From: Phycisphaerales bacterium UBA1845
Lineage (GTDB): Bacteria > Planctomycetota > Phycisphaerae > UBA1845
Assembly: GCA_002338715.1 (NCBI GenBank)
Contig: DDIR01000143.1
Span: forward strand, 96,680 to 120,172
Direction: 5' to 3'
DNA: 23,493 bases
The notes below the pieces were generated by a model, which was not told where the DNA came from, did not search any database, and worked only from the letters and a program-made list of their open reading frames with translations. Made by a program: the position numbers and the translations under genes. Shown here in pieces: positions 1 through 7,376 of the stretch (position 1 is its first letter; every line of letters begins with the position of its first letter).

Positions 1-1
1 T

Positions 2-85
2 CGGCAGGCGATCACAGCCGCCGGCATGGGGTGCAAAGCCGCGCTGGATGCCGAGTCATGGCTTGGGCATCACGGGATCGAATAG
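2..85 (+). CDS. trxB: Thioredoxin reductase, C-terminal end (5' truncated by window)
   Basis: The first 27 codons of the window read RQAITAAGMGCKAALDAESW followed by LGHHGIE and a TAG stop at 83-85. The (R)QAITAAGxGCxAALDAExxL signature is the conserved C-terminus of bacterial thioredoxin reductase, the FAD/NADPH flavoenzyme that reduces thioredoxin in the cytoplasm. Only this tail is present, so the nucleotide-binding domains and redox CxxC lie upstream of the window. A thioredoxin gene is present at 13331, about 13 kb away, so the two are not in one operon. The fragment is short, but the motif is very characteristic. A related low-molecular-weight flavoprotein oxidoreductase is the only real alternative. 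Confidence 0.8.
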   Translation, partial: RQAITAAGMGCKAALDAESWLGHHGIE

Positions 86-187
86 CGCGCATACAATCCG
101 AAACGGCTTGAAACGAAGCCCCGCAGACAACCGACGTGTTTGATGGTCAACACGTTAATGCGATACAGGACCCGAGAAGAGACGCCG

Positions 188-529
188 ATGGAACACAACC
201 TCGATGGGCTGAGGATGAATGCCACCTCGACTTCCGCGAATGGCGTTGTCAATGCGGAAACGGTTTTTGAATTCCATCAGCAAGGCGACGCCGTGTGGGC
301 CAGCTATGCCGGTGGTTTCATTCAATACGGTTTCCTGGTCGGTACGATTGAAGGCAATGCCCTGCGATTCAAGTATTGCCAACGGCAGAATGACGGCGTT
401 TTGGATGGCGGCTCTTCGGTAGGTGAAGTCCAGCGCAATGATGGCCGCACCCGCATAATCGAACGGTTTGACTGGGCGTCGCGCGAAGGTGGTGGCGAGA
501 ACATTTTCGAGGAAATTGACGACGCGTGA
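188..529 (+). CDS. Small lipocalin-like conserved protein
   Basis: This 113-residue protein has no signal peptide and no membrane segment. It resembles a widespread small family, often mislabelled N-acetylglutamate synthase, whose members read NGxVxxETxFxFHQxGDxVWAxYxGG, then a GxLxGxxxxxxLxxxY strand pair, and end in RxxExWxWxSxxxxxGxxxxEE. The matching stretches here are NGVVNAETVFEFHQQGD, VWASYAGGFI and ERFDWASREGGGENIFEE. The alternating pattern suggests a beta-barrel. No catalytic residues can be assigned. I chose ATG 188 because AGAAGAGA lies 8-9 nt before it; an in-frame ATG at 140 adds 16 unconserved residues. The gap after the trxB stop is 102 bp, so it may be transcribed alone. Family match moderate, function unknown. 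Confidence 0.65.
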   Translation: MEHNLDGLRMNATSTSANGVVNAETVFEFHQQGDAVWASYAGGFIQYGFLVGTIEGNALRFKYCQRQNDGVLDGGSSVGEVQRNDGRTRIIERFDWASREGGGENIFEEIDDA

Positions 530-941
530 TGTTCGTTCGGGAAATGGATTGATGGCGACAGGCCGTCGGCCGGGTTCAGGAACCACCCCCCTTAATTGAT
601 CATTAATCATCTTAATGCTTGATCCCATGGGGATTTCGCGTCTAAACTAAAGTGGCTGGGGAAAGATTTTCAATCGGATTGGACTCATCATGGGTGATTC
701 CGGTTGGTAGAATTCGCAGCTTGGGTTATCGGGCTTGAATGATGATGGTTGATAACTCCCAACTGGAGGTGACGTTTTCCCATCGAGCGGAAAGAACAAG
801 TCAAGATCGCAGGATAACCGTTGCACCCATGACCACAACGCGCAGGGTGCCAACGGTGCCTATGCTTCGTCTGGTGGCTTTGCTTCCTCTGGCGGCAGCG
901 CTGTCGCACTCGCCCCATCTGGACTGAATTCCAGCGTACTG
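530..941. other. Intergenic region with an unexplained open frame upstream of the HNH gene
   Basis: No confident gene lies in these 412 bases. The first ~190 bases are AT-rich around 590-625 and hold short TTAAT/ATTAA half-sites but no clear terminator. A strong Shine-Dalgarno-like GGAGGTGA sits at 765-772 with no ATG, GTG or TTG start at proper spacing. From 756 onward the frame of the HNH gene is open and reads like protein (a Gly/Ala/Ser-rich linker, then APSGLNSSVLMLN) yet has no usual start codon until ATG 942. Confidence 0.5.
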
Positions 942-1550
942 ATGCTCAACGCCCACTACATGGCGCTGAGGATCATTTCGGCGAAGCGGGCGTTTTCACT
1001 TCTCTTCAAGCAGAATCATCGCAACGAGCAGATTGCGGAAATCGTCCACGTCGAAAAAGGTCAGTACGTTTCGTACGACTTCGACGACTGGGCCGAGCTG
1101 AGCAAATTCCGCCGGGAGTTTGAACCGGCTGAGCATGATTGGATTCGCACGGTGCGCTTCGACATCGCGGTGCCGCGCATCATCCGCGTGCTGACCTATA
1201 ACCGGATGCCACGTCAGTCGGTCAAGTTCAACCGCCGCAATATCTACGCGCGCGATCGCAACCGCTGCCAGTATTGCGGCAAGAAATTCAATACGTCAGA
1301 GTTGAGCCTCGACCACGTCATCCCCAGGTCGCAGAACGGCGGGGCTTCGTGGACGAACATCGTGTGCTGCTGCCTCAAGTGCAACGTCAAGAAAGGCGGC
1401 AGAACACCCGAGCAAGCCAACATGAAACTGATCACCGTTCCGGTCAAGCCGAGACAAAGCCCGGTGGTCAACATCAAACTGTCCGAAGCCAAGTACAGTT
1501 CGTGGAAGCACTTCCTCGACCACGCCTACTGGAACGTGGAACTGACGTAG
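942..1550 (+). CDS. HNH endonuclease
   Basis: This 202-residue protein has a C-terminal HNH nuclease fold of the four-cysteine, zinc-stabilised type. The pairs are CQYC (C109, C112) and CLKC (C144, C147), around the LDHVIPRSQNGG core (D124, H125) and WTNIV (N139), ending KKGGRTPEQA. Such proteins are metal-dependent DNA nucleases. The N-terminal half (NAHYMALRIISAKRAFSLLFK, then VSYDFDDW) is the conserved leader of a housekeeping HNH family common in planctomycetes and cyanobacteria, not of restriction enzymes. No methyltransferase or phage gene is nearby. The start is uncertain: the frame is open back to 756 with plausible coding sequence, ATG 942 has no visible ribosome binding site, and residues SGLNSSVL just before it look homologous. 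Nuclease class sure, role unknown. Confidence 0.85.
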   Translation: MLNAHYMALRIISAKRAFSLLFKQNHRNEQIAEIVHVEKGQYVSYDFDDWAELSKFRREFEPAEHDWIRTVRFDIAVPRIIRVLTYNRMPRQSVKFNRRNIYARDRNRCQYCGKKFNTSELSLDHVIPRSQNGGASWTNIVCCCLKCNVKKGGRTPEQANMKLITVPVKPRQSPVVNIKLSEAKYSSWKHFLDHAYWNVELT

Positions 1551-1607
1551 CGCTCGCCCGGTAGCAACGGGTTTGGTTCGACGTGATACTATTGGAATTT
1601 GAATTCG

Positions 1608-2165
1608 ATGGTAAGGAAACGCCAAATGCTGCGGATCGCGATCGCAGCCATCCTTGCCATAGTTGGTAGCGGCATTCTCATTATTGAAGCTGAAAGATAC
1701 CTGAATTCGCCATTCGGTATTGCCCTCCCATCGCCAACACCTGTTTGGATTGGTGGTGCATACGTGGGGGACGTTTGGTTTCAGTATTCGTACTTGAGCA
1801 ATACAGCGGGCGTGAGAATTCATAGCCGGTTCAATTCGCCCAGAGAGGATGCACAAGTTCTGATCGGCGTCAATCGTTCAGGATTTAGAATTGAAATATG
1901 GAAGAAGCCCATTGGCGCAATCTTCAACTTGCCGCCACTTGTCTACCCCATTCTGCTTCTACCGTATCCGATCGTCGTATTCGTCAGGTATGTACGAAAT
2001 CGCAAAAACCGCAAACGATTTCCCGAGGGACACTGCCAATCTTGCGGCTACGACCTCAAATGCAATGAAAGCGGAAAATGCCCTGAATGCGGCGAGCCAG
2101 TTTCAGAAAAAGGTCAACACGACGTTTCAATCATCGACTCGCGGGAAACTACGGAGTCGCACTAA
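1608..2165 (+). CDS. Membrane protein with C-terminal zinc ribbon
   Basis: This protein of about 185 residues has two hydrophobic segments, residues ~8-27 and ~108-127. The region between them is probably outside the membrane, and a basic RNRKNRKRF stretch follows the second segment. It ends in a four-cysteine zinc ribbon, CQSCGYDL then CPECG (C143, C146, C158, C161), and a charged tail. This CxxCGYDLxxxxSxxCPECG ending is a recurrent planctomycete module on otherwise unrelated short membrane proteins; its function is not known. Start options are TTG 1599, ATG 1608 and ATG 1626. ATG 1626 has the best ribosome site (AAGGAAA, 8 nt before) and would remove only six basic residues. The last 17 bases overlap the convergent EEP-fold gene tail to tail. 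Confidence 0.7.
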   Translation: MVRKRQMLRIAIAAILAIVGSGILIIEAERYLNSPFGIALPSPTPVWIGGAYVGDVWFQYSYLSNTAGVRIHSRFNSPREDAQVLIGVNRSGFRIEIWKKPIGAIFNLPPLVYPILLLPYPIVVFVRYVRNRKNRKRFPEGHCQSCGYDLKCNESGKCPECGEPVSEKGQHDVSIIDSRETTESH

Positions 2166-4209
2166 GCATCGGCTGCCACATCCAGAAATCCATCAGGTCG
2201 ACGTCACCATCGGAATTCAAGTCGAATGCGGTCAGGCACAGCGCCTGCGCGCAATTGCTGATGTTTGGATTGGGCGCGAGGCCCGGTCCTTCAAAGCAAT
2301 TGGTGTAGGCTTTGTAGTCGTTGAGCGTCATCGCCCCATCGGCGTCGAAGTCGCCCATGGTGACCGTGTCGCATTCGTCGGGCAGCATGTTCTTGTTGCA
2401 ATCGTTCTCACCTTCGACGAGGTAGGAAACGGTGACGTCCACATAGTTGAACCCGCCGCACTGGCCCGCATTGACGGCTGAGCTGCCGACAAAATCGAAG
2501 TTGGCGCTGGCGCCGCCGACGATCGAGTTAAACGTTGCCTTGGGAATCGTCAGCGACCGTTGTTCGGGTGCGCACTGCGCCGCATCACCGAAGAGGTTGT
2601 CAATCATGTTCCCGTTTAAGAACACGGTGATGTATTCGTTGGCTTGACCGTAGTCGGCGAAACTATCGATGTCGATCTTCACATCGCTGAATGCAATCGG
2701 CGCTGAAGCAATGTCGAATTCCTGCGGTGCGATAAAACCAATGGGAATAAGTTGCCCGGAGTTCACCGAGAATGTCGTCACGTCGAGTTCGCAGTCGTCG
2801 GGCACGCCGGATGCGTTGCAATCGGTCGAAAAACCAAGACTCAGATCGCACACGTCCAGCCACCCGTTGCCATTGCAGTCGATGCCTTCGCCGCACTCGT
2901 CCGGCACGCCGGTGTTGTTGCAGTCGTGACTCGTGCCTTCAGCGATGTCGCATTCATCGGGCACGTTGTTGTTGTTGCAGTCGTCGCTTTCCTGGGTGAA
3001 CAAGTCGACCGCGTCGTCAATGCCGTTGTTGTTGCAATCCGCACCGGTGATGCATTCGTCGGGGATGCCATCTTCGTTGGCGTCGGGGCTATGCCCGCCG
3101 GCAATGTCGCACTCATCGGGCACGCCGTTGCCGTTGCAATCGTTGGATGTGCCGGTGGCAATATCATTGGGATCTGCGATTCCATTATCGTTGCAATCGA
3201 TAAACAACCGCAGGTCCATGACGATTGGAAGGTGATCGCCGGTTATGTTCGGCGAGGTATCGTTCGCCTGCACGCCGGCGGCTGCCAACTGCGAACCGTT
3301 CATCGTCACCGTATTGAATACGAAGAACGCCCCAGGGCCGACTGCATTGTCGGTGTAAATGAATCGATCAAGTCGCGATGACGGATTGGTGGTTCCGCTG
3401 GGCCAGGTGTCGGCATCAAGGGTGAATGGATCGCGCGGCATCAGGTCGGTGACGTTCGTGTTGTCCCAGTCCCCTTTGACGTCCGGACCAAACGTCACAT
3501 TGTCAAAAATGTCGCCGGTGATCAGCGTGTTTTCAGGACCGGGACCGCCAACGAGATTGAAGTCGCCGAGCACAATCATCGGCGTCTGCGGCGCGAGGGT
3601 GATGTTTCCCCCGGGCATGCGGGCATCGCCCATCCACGACGCAATTGCATCGGCGCTTCTTTGGCGCAATGCGTCTTCGGTCCCTTCCGAATTGCAGCAT
3701 TTCAAATGCACACCCATCAGGTACACATCGACTGGGTAGGTGTCGTCGGGAAGGTCGGCCAGCGCGATGGTCACACCGCGCGTTGAGGAAAAAGGAACTG
3801 TATCCTGCAATTGCATGGTCAACGGAAAGCGCGAGGCGACGACGGTGCGGATGATCGACGGCTGCCCACCGTGAATCTCCCATGTGCCATACGGCAGAAC
3901 CGCGTTCAAGCGACTGGGAAGTCCGGCCTCTGCCGCGTCACTTGCGATCTCTTCAAACACGATGATGTCGGGTGAAAGGGCTTGAAGAACACGCGCAAAT
4001 GCGGCATCGCGCGAGGGGTCTGAAATGAAGTTGCCTTCGACGTTGTACGCAACGAGGCGAATGTCGAGGGGATCGACCTTGCTGAAATCACCAACACTCG
4101 GATCATACCCATGGGCGATCTGCGAAATGCAAGCCAGCACGCCAAGACCAACCAACCAGGCGTACAGACGAAAAGATCTAACCATTGGCGCGCAAATACG
4201 CCTTTGCAT
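2149..4209 (-). CDS. Secreted endonuclease/exonuclease/phosphatase-family protein with DCN repeats and dockerin-like C-terminus
   Basis: This 686-residue exported protein has a signal peptide (about 1-34, ending AHG). A metal-dependent EEP phosphodiesterase domain follows at ~48-337, with N56 (AYNVEGN), E86 (FEEIAS), H168 (GVHLK), D216 and N218 (GDFN), D281 (SRLDRF) and H326 (GDHLPIV). The catalytic set is therefore complete and it should cleave phosphodiesters, possibly extracellular DNA. Eight DCNxNGxPDxCD-type repeats (338-473) come next, then a beta-sandwich module (479-600), one more DCN repeat, and a dockerin-like pair of calcium loops (617-680, DFDADGAMTLNDY and DLNSDGDVDLMDF). GGGGAAG lies about 7 nt before ATG 4209; ATG 4185 is an alternative. 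The beta-sandwich recurs in the astacin gene at 7377-9680. Substrate not predictable; sphingomyelinase-like activity is possible. Confidence 0.85.
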   Translation of the reverse strand: MQRRICAPMVRSFRLYAWLVGLGVLACISQIAHGYDPSVGDFSKVDPLDIRLVAYNVEGNFISDPSRDAAFARVLQALSPDIIVFEEIASDAAEAGLPSRLNAVLPYGTWEIHGGQPSIIRTVVASRFPLTMQLQDTVPFSSTRGVTIALADLPDDTYPVDVYLMGVHLKCCNSEGTEDALRQRSADAIASWMGDARMPGGNITLAPQTPMIVLGDFNLVGGPGPENTLITGDIFDNVTFGPDVKGDWDNTNVTDLMPRDPFTLDADTWPSGTTNPSSRLDRFIYTDNAVGPGAFFVFNTVTMNGSQLAAAGVQANDTSPNITGDHLPIVMDLRLFIDCNDNGIADPNDIATGTSNDCNGNGVPDECDIAGGHSPDANEDGIPDECITGADCNNNGIDDAVDLFTQESDDCNNNNVPDECDIAEGTSHDCNNTGVPDECGEGIDCNGNGWLDVCDLSLGFSTDCNASGVPDDCELDVTTFSVNSGQLIPIGFIAPQEFDIASAPIAFSDVKIDIDSFADYGQANEYITVFLNGNMIDNLFGDAAQCAPEQRSLTIPKATFNSIVGGASANFDFVGSSAVNAGQCGGFNYVDVTVSYLVEGENDCNKNMLPDECDTVTMGDFDADGAMTLNDYKAYTNCFEGPGLAPNPNISNCAQALCLTAFDLNSDGDVDLMDFWMWQPMLSATP
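2791..3198 (-). repeat. Imperfect tandem DCNxNGxPDxCD repeats (coding)
   Basis: This part of the EEP gene encodes eight successive copies of an acidic, asparagine-rich motif, roughly every 15-25 residues: DCNDNGIADPND, DCNGNGVPDECD, DANEDGIPDECI, DCNNNGIDDAVD, DCNNNNVPDECD, DCNNTGVPDECG, DCNGNGWLDVCD and DCNASGVPDDCE. The DNA repeats visibly as GTTGTTGCAGTCG and CATTCGTCGGGCAC on the plus strand. The spacing of Asp/Asn resembles thrombospondin type 3 calcium loops, and paired cysteines could form disulfides. A ninth copy lies further on at residues 603-614. Confidence 0.85.
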
Positions 4210-4419
4210 CGGATACTTCCCCTCACATTTGCATCAAAGCGATCGACCCACTTGCCCGACCAGACATCATCCCCGTGGCGACGATCGATTGACTACGCAT
4301 CGTAACGCGCTTGGCCATTGAACTTCAACACCACCTTCGATGAATCGTGCGCTAATCCCCTTATTCTCGGACGATGCGCCCCAAGAATGGCCGCGGCTTA
4401 GTGTTTTCGCCTCATCGAC

Positions 4420-4457
4420 AAAAAAACGCCCTCCAGCGACGAACGTCCCTGGAGGGC
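4420..4457 (-). terminator. Intrinsic terminator of the M8-like protease gene
   Basis: The perfect 9-bp arms GCCCTCCAG (4428-4436) and CTGGAGGGC (4449-4457) enclose an inner GACG/CGTC pair. Read on the minus strand, the hairpin is followed after one base by seven T (A-run 4420-4426 on the plus strand). It lies about 50 nt after the stop at 4508, so it should end transcripts of the protease gene before the EEP gene. The rest of 4210-4507 shows no gene. Confidence 0.9.
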
Positions 4458-4507
4458 ATCTTGGAAATCCAAAACAAGCGGCCAATGTCGACCACAGCCA
4501 GCCCCGA

Positions 4508-6949
4508 CTACGGGCCGGTGATCAGCGATTCGAGCACCGCCCAGTCGTCAAGATCAACCACGTTGTCGAACGATGCAACGTTCGCACAATCGCACGCAAT
4601 GTTGACGGTGACGTCTTCGCCGAAGCACTGCATAAATCCGCTCATGTCGGCAAGGTCGAAGTCACCGTCGTCGTCCATGTCGCCAGGATTCGGGCAGTTA
4701 CAATCATCCACCGTCAACTGCGCCGCGTCGCTGAACTCGATGCAGTTCGGTCCGATGACAAGGACGCGCAGTGAGTAATTGGCTTCGTCGGCCGCGCTTG
4801 CAGGATTAATCGTCAGCGTATCCGTGAACACACCGGAGATGTTTCCGGTATTGGACATGGGCGAACCGTTCTTATGCCACTGGACGAATAACGACGAACC
4901 CGATGGCGGATTGACCGTTGTCGCGAAGACGGCCGGCTGCCCTGAATCAACGCAGGTGTCCTGCGGTTGATTGATGAAATCCGGTCCAACGATGGCCAAA
5001 GTGCTGGCCGTCGATTCTTCCGAGTTGCCACACGTATCGGAGATGAAACACGTGTAACCTGGCGAATTGGCCTGGTCGGAAAGATCGAGATTCGAGATCG
5101 AAAGGTTCGGACCATTCGCTCCCGAAATGTTCCCACCGTTGACCAGCGGGATGCCGTCTTTCCGCCACTGGTAGGTCAGGTTGTCACCGTCGGCTGCGAC
5201 GGTGATGATCGTCGTTTCGCCGGTGCATGCGGAGTCCGACGCGACTGGCTGCGACGTAATCGAAACCGGGTCGAGCACGGTGAGGGTTACTTCGTTGGTG
5301 GTGACGAGAATGCATCCGTCGGCAACCGCACACGTGTAAACGCCTTCATCCGATTCGTCGACGCTGCTGATGTTCAGCGTCGCGGTGGTCGCACCCGACA
5401 CGCCGCCGCCATTGACGACATTGACATCGTCCAGCTTCCACTGGAACGAACCCGCGCCCGGTGCGGTGACGCTGAGGGCAGCCGGATCGCCGGGGCACAC
5501 CCCTATCGATGAAGGCTGGCTGGTGATGAGTGCCGCTTCATCGCATTCGTCGGGAACTGTATTGGCGTTGCAGTCATTTCCGTTCAACTGACAATCATCG
5601 GGAAGGTCGTCGTCGTTGCAGTCGTCGGCTGTCCCACAACCGCCGACACCGGCACAGTCGGGATTACCGCAATCGACCTCACACACGTCCAAGATGCCGT
5701 TGTCATTGCAATCGCCGGATGCATAGTTCCAACCGATGGCATCAAGCATGTTGATATCGGATTCCATATACTGTTCGGGATAAGACGTTTCACCGAAACT
5801 GATAATGGGATCCATCACACCGAGTGAAGGCGATTGCTCACGGAAATGGCTGGCTTGGTCCGGGTTACCATCGGACATGCGGTATTCAAAATCGATAATG
5901 TCCACGTTGGCGTCGTCGTTGGGCGTATTCTGATCGATGGTTCGCGGCGTCGTCTGAAACTCCGCATAGGTGTCTGGGTTGTAATCGCCGGTTCCGTCAG
6001 TCCTTTGAAAGCGATAGAGGTCCAACGCTTCGGTAAGGGTTAATCCGGTCGCAGCATTGATGTCCGTCGCCGACGTGAAACCAAGTGCGTGGCCGATTTC
6101 GTGAATGAACGTATCCTGAAACGAGAGCTGATTGAAGTTGATGCCATTCGTGGGATCGAGGTCATAGCTAAGCGTCGGATTCACTGTAATCGAAGAGTTC
6201 CCACCACCCAGTGACCCGACCACGGCGCGATAGTTGTCCTTGGAAAACCTGATGGTGTTCTGATTGGTTACGGTCGCCGAGGCCCCATTGAATCGAACTG
6301 GAAGCGTGCTTCCTACCGGCAGAAAACTCTGAATGAAGTCGTCGCTGTCCATGTCAGCGATCAAACTTGCACGCGTATTTGTATAACTGGTTGACGTTGA
6401 CACGTTTTGGGTAAACGCCAGTCCGCCTTCATTGATCCACCTGAAGTTGATGATCACCGTGATTGGATCAGTGAACTGGCTCTCAACAAATTGAGCGGAC
6501 TCCTCAATTGCGTCAAGCACTGCCGCAGATGGCGCCCCCGTTGTAACGTTGATCACGATGTTCAACCCTGTACCCCGCTCAGCGCCGCGATCGTTCACCA
6601 CGATTGGATTCCACATGCCGTCCTGCGCTTCGGACAGACGCACCGCTTCTTTCAAATCCGCGAGGGTCAGTCCGGTTGTATCCTGAAAACATGAGAAGCG
6701 CGTGGTGATGGTGGTTGGAACTTCAACGCGCGACCCGTCATGGTACAGCGTTGAGGTTAATGTTGGCCCCTCTTCAATGTAGAAAGGATTGGGACCATCT
6801 TTCTCGTAAAGAATTCGACGGGGTGCATGGTCACCTTCGGGCGCGCTTGTCGTGATCGCATCATTCGTTGCCGGCTGGGCCAACACCGATGTCGAGGCGA
6901 CGACACAAGCAAATATTCCGGTAAGGATTGTTCGATTGACCTTCAGCAT
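4508..6949 (-). CDS. Secreted leishmanolysin-like zinc metalloprotease with Ig-like and dockerin-like domains
   Basis: This 813-residue exported protease has a signal peptide at 1-25 (ending VLAQ). In the catalytic domain (~50-410), HEIGHALGF supplies H283, E284 and H287. A third ligand is not at the usual metzincin position; H368 (ASHFRE), 11 residues before a Met-turn-like VMDP (M379), fits the leishmanolysin (M8) arrangement with an insertion. Three DCN repeats (413-469), three Ig-like domains (471-558, 561-654, 656-747; each with Q-W and Y-x-C or YSLR core strands) and a dockerin-like tail (749-809, GDMDDDGDFDLADM) follow. I chose ATG 6949, not the upstream in-frame start at 7105, because AAGAGAG lies 8 nt before it and a signal peptide follows directly. 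The Ig2-Ig3-dockerin part is paralogous to the next gene. Substrate unknown. Confidence 0.85.
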   Translation of the reverse strand: MLKVNRTILTGIFACVVASTSVLAQPATNDAITTSAPEGDHAPRRILYEKDGPNPFYIEEGPTLTSTLYHDGSRVEVPTTITTRFSCFQDTTGLTLADLKEAVRLSEAQDGMWNPIVVNDRGAERGTGLNIVINVTTGAPSAAVLDAIEESAQFVESQFTDPITVIINFRWINEGGLAFTQNVSTSTSYTNTRASLIADMDSDDFIQSFLPVGSTLPVRFNGASATVTNQNTIRFSKDNYRAVVGSLGGGNSSITVNPTLSYDLDPTNGINFNQLSFQDTFIHEIGHALGFTSATDINAATGLTLTEALDLYRFQRTDGTGDYNPDTYAEFQTTPRTIDQNTPNDDANVDIIDFEYRMSDGNPDQASHFREQSPSLGVMDPIISFGETSYPEQYMESDINMLDAIGWNYASGDCNDNGILDVCEVDCGNPDCAGVGGCGTADDCNDDDLPDDCQLNGNDCNANTVPDECDEAALITSQPSSIGVCPGDPAALSVTAPGAGSFQWKLDDVNVVNGGGVSGATTATLNISSVDESDEGVYTCAVADGCILVTTNEVTLTVLDPVSITSQPVASDSACTGETTIITVAADGDNLTYQWRKDGIPLVNGGNISGANGPNLSISNLDLSDQANSPGYTCFISDTCGNSEESTASTLAIVGPDFINQPQDTCVDSGQPAVFATTVNPPSGSSLFVQWHKNGSPMSNTGNISGVFTDTLTINPASAADEANYSLRVLVIGPNCIEFSDAAQLTVDDCNCPNPGDMDDDGDFDLADMSGFMQCFGEDVTVNIACDCANVASFDNVVDLDDWAVLESLITGP

Positions 6950-7376
6950 GATTTTACTCTCTTGATGTTTGGAATGACGCCCCTCGAGACGCCCCACACG
7001 CACCACCTTGAACGGAAGGCGCGGTTGAATCGCTATGGAGTTCGATTGTTCGCCCGAAAAAGTCAGGGCCCTGCCACCGGTGTAAAAAACTCCGCCAATC
7101 CCCATAGGGGCTAAACGAAGACATCCCCCGCATTATTTCAATGCGGGGTGGTTCAAACCAGCAGGGCGCAAGCTTGCAACGCAATTGGTGTGTAAGTTCC
7201 CCTCGACCACCAACCAACAATTCTATCGAAGGGGGAAACCCCGTTCAACAAATTCGTGGCCGCACAGGTCCAAGTGTCCCCCGAAAGCAGGACAATCGTA
7301 TCGAAAAGTTGTCCAGCCTGTTTCGAAACCGCAGCCTGCAAGGCGATTGACCGCCCCCAATCGGGGAAACCAGGAC
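6950..7376. other. Non-coding region between the two protease genes
   Basis: These 427 bases hold the downstream region of the astacin gene and the leader or promoter region of the M8-like gene; no credible gene is seen. Directly after the astacin stop, the minus strand can form CCCC-GATT-GGGG with no T-run, so a terminator is uncertain. A strong hairpin stack lies at 7100-7148. Several G- and C-runs recur (7219-7240 and 7275). Confidence 0.5.
7100..7148 (-). promoter_or_regulatory. Mutually exclusive hairpins upstream of the M8-like protease gene
   Basis: Read on the minus strand, the order is CCCCGCATT (7148-7140), loop GAAAT, AATGCGGGG (7134-7126), then GTTTAGCCCC (7116-7107), TAT, GGGG (7103-7100). 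The first pair forms a perfect 9-bp stem. The CCCC at 7110-7107 can pair either with the GGGG of the first stem or with the GGGG just after it. This gives alternative structures of the attenuator kind about 150 nt before ATG 6949. The GTTTAGCCCC element recurs upstream of the astacin gene. The folding is inferred; no transcription start is known. Confidence 0.4.

Noticed and set aside
155..628. 157-residue minus-strand open frame opposite the small lipocalin-like gene
   Set aside because: It is the antisense shadow of 188-529, with no recognisable motif and no ribosome site; the plus-strand product matches a known family.
942..1550. HNH gene as part of a restriction or phage-defence system
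   Set aside because: There is no methyltransferase, helicase or phage gene nearby, and the N-terminal half matches a widespread housekeeping-type HNH family.
2791..3198. Possible CRISPR array or transposon-like DNA repeat
   Set aside because: The period is irregular, the units are in frame and the repeat is fully explained by the protein motif; there are no spacers of constant length.
2752..3381. 209-residue plus-strand valine-rich open frame opposite the DCN repeats
   Set aside because: The VAVV-type repeats are simply the reverse reading of the DCN-repeat codons of the EEP gene.
7140..7175. tRNA-like T-arm (GGTTCAAACC)
   Set aside because: No matching acceptor, D or anticodon arms can be found on either strand.
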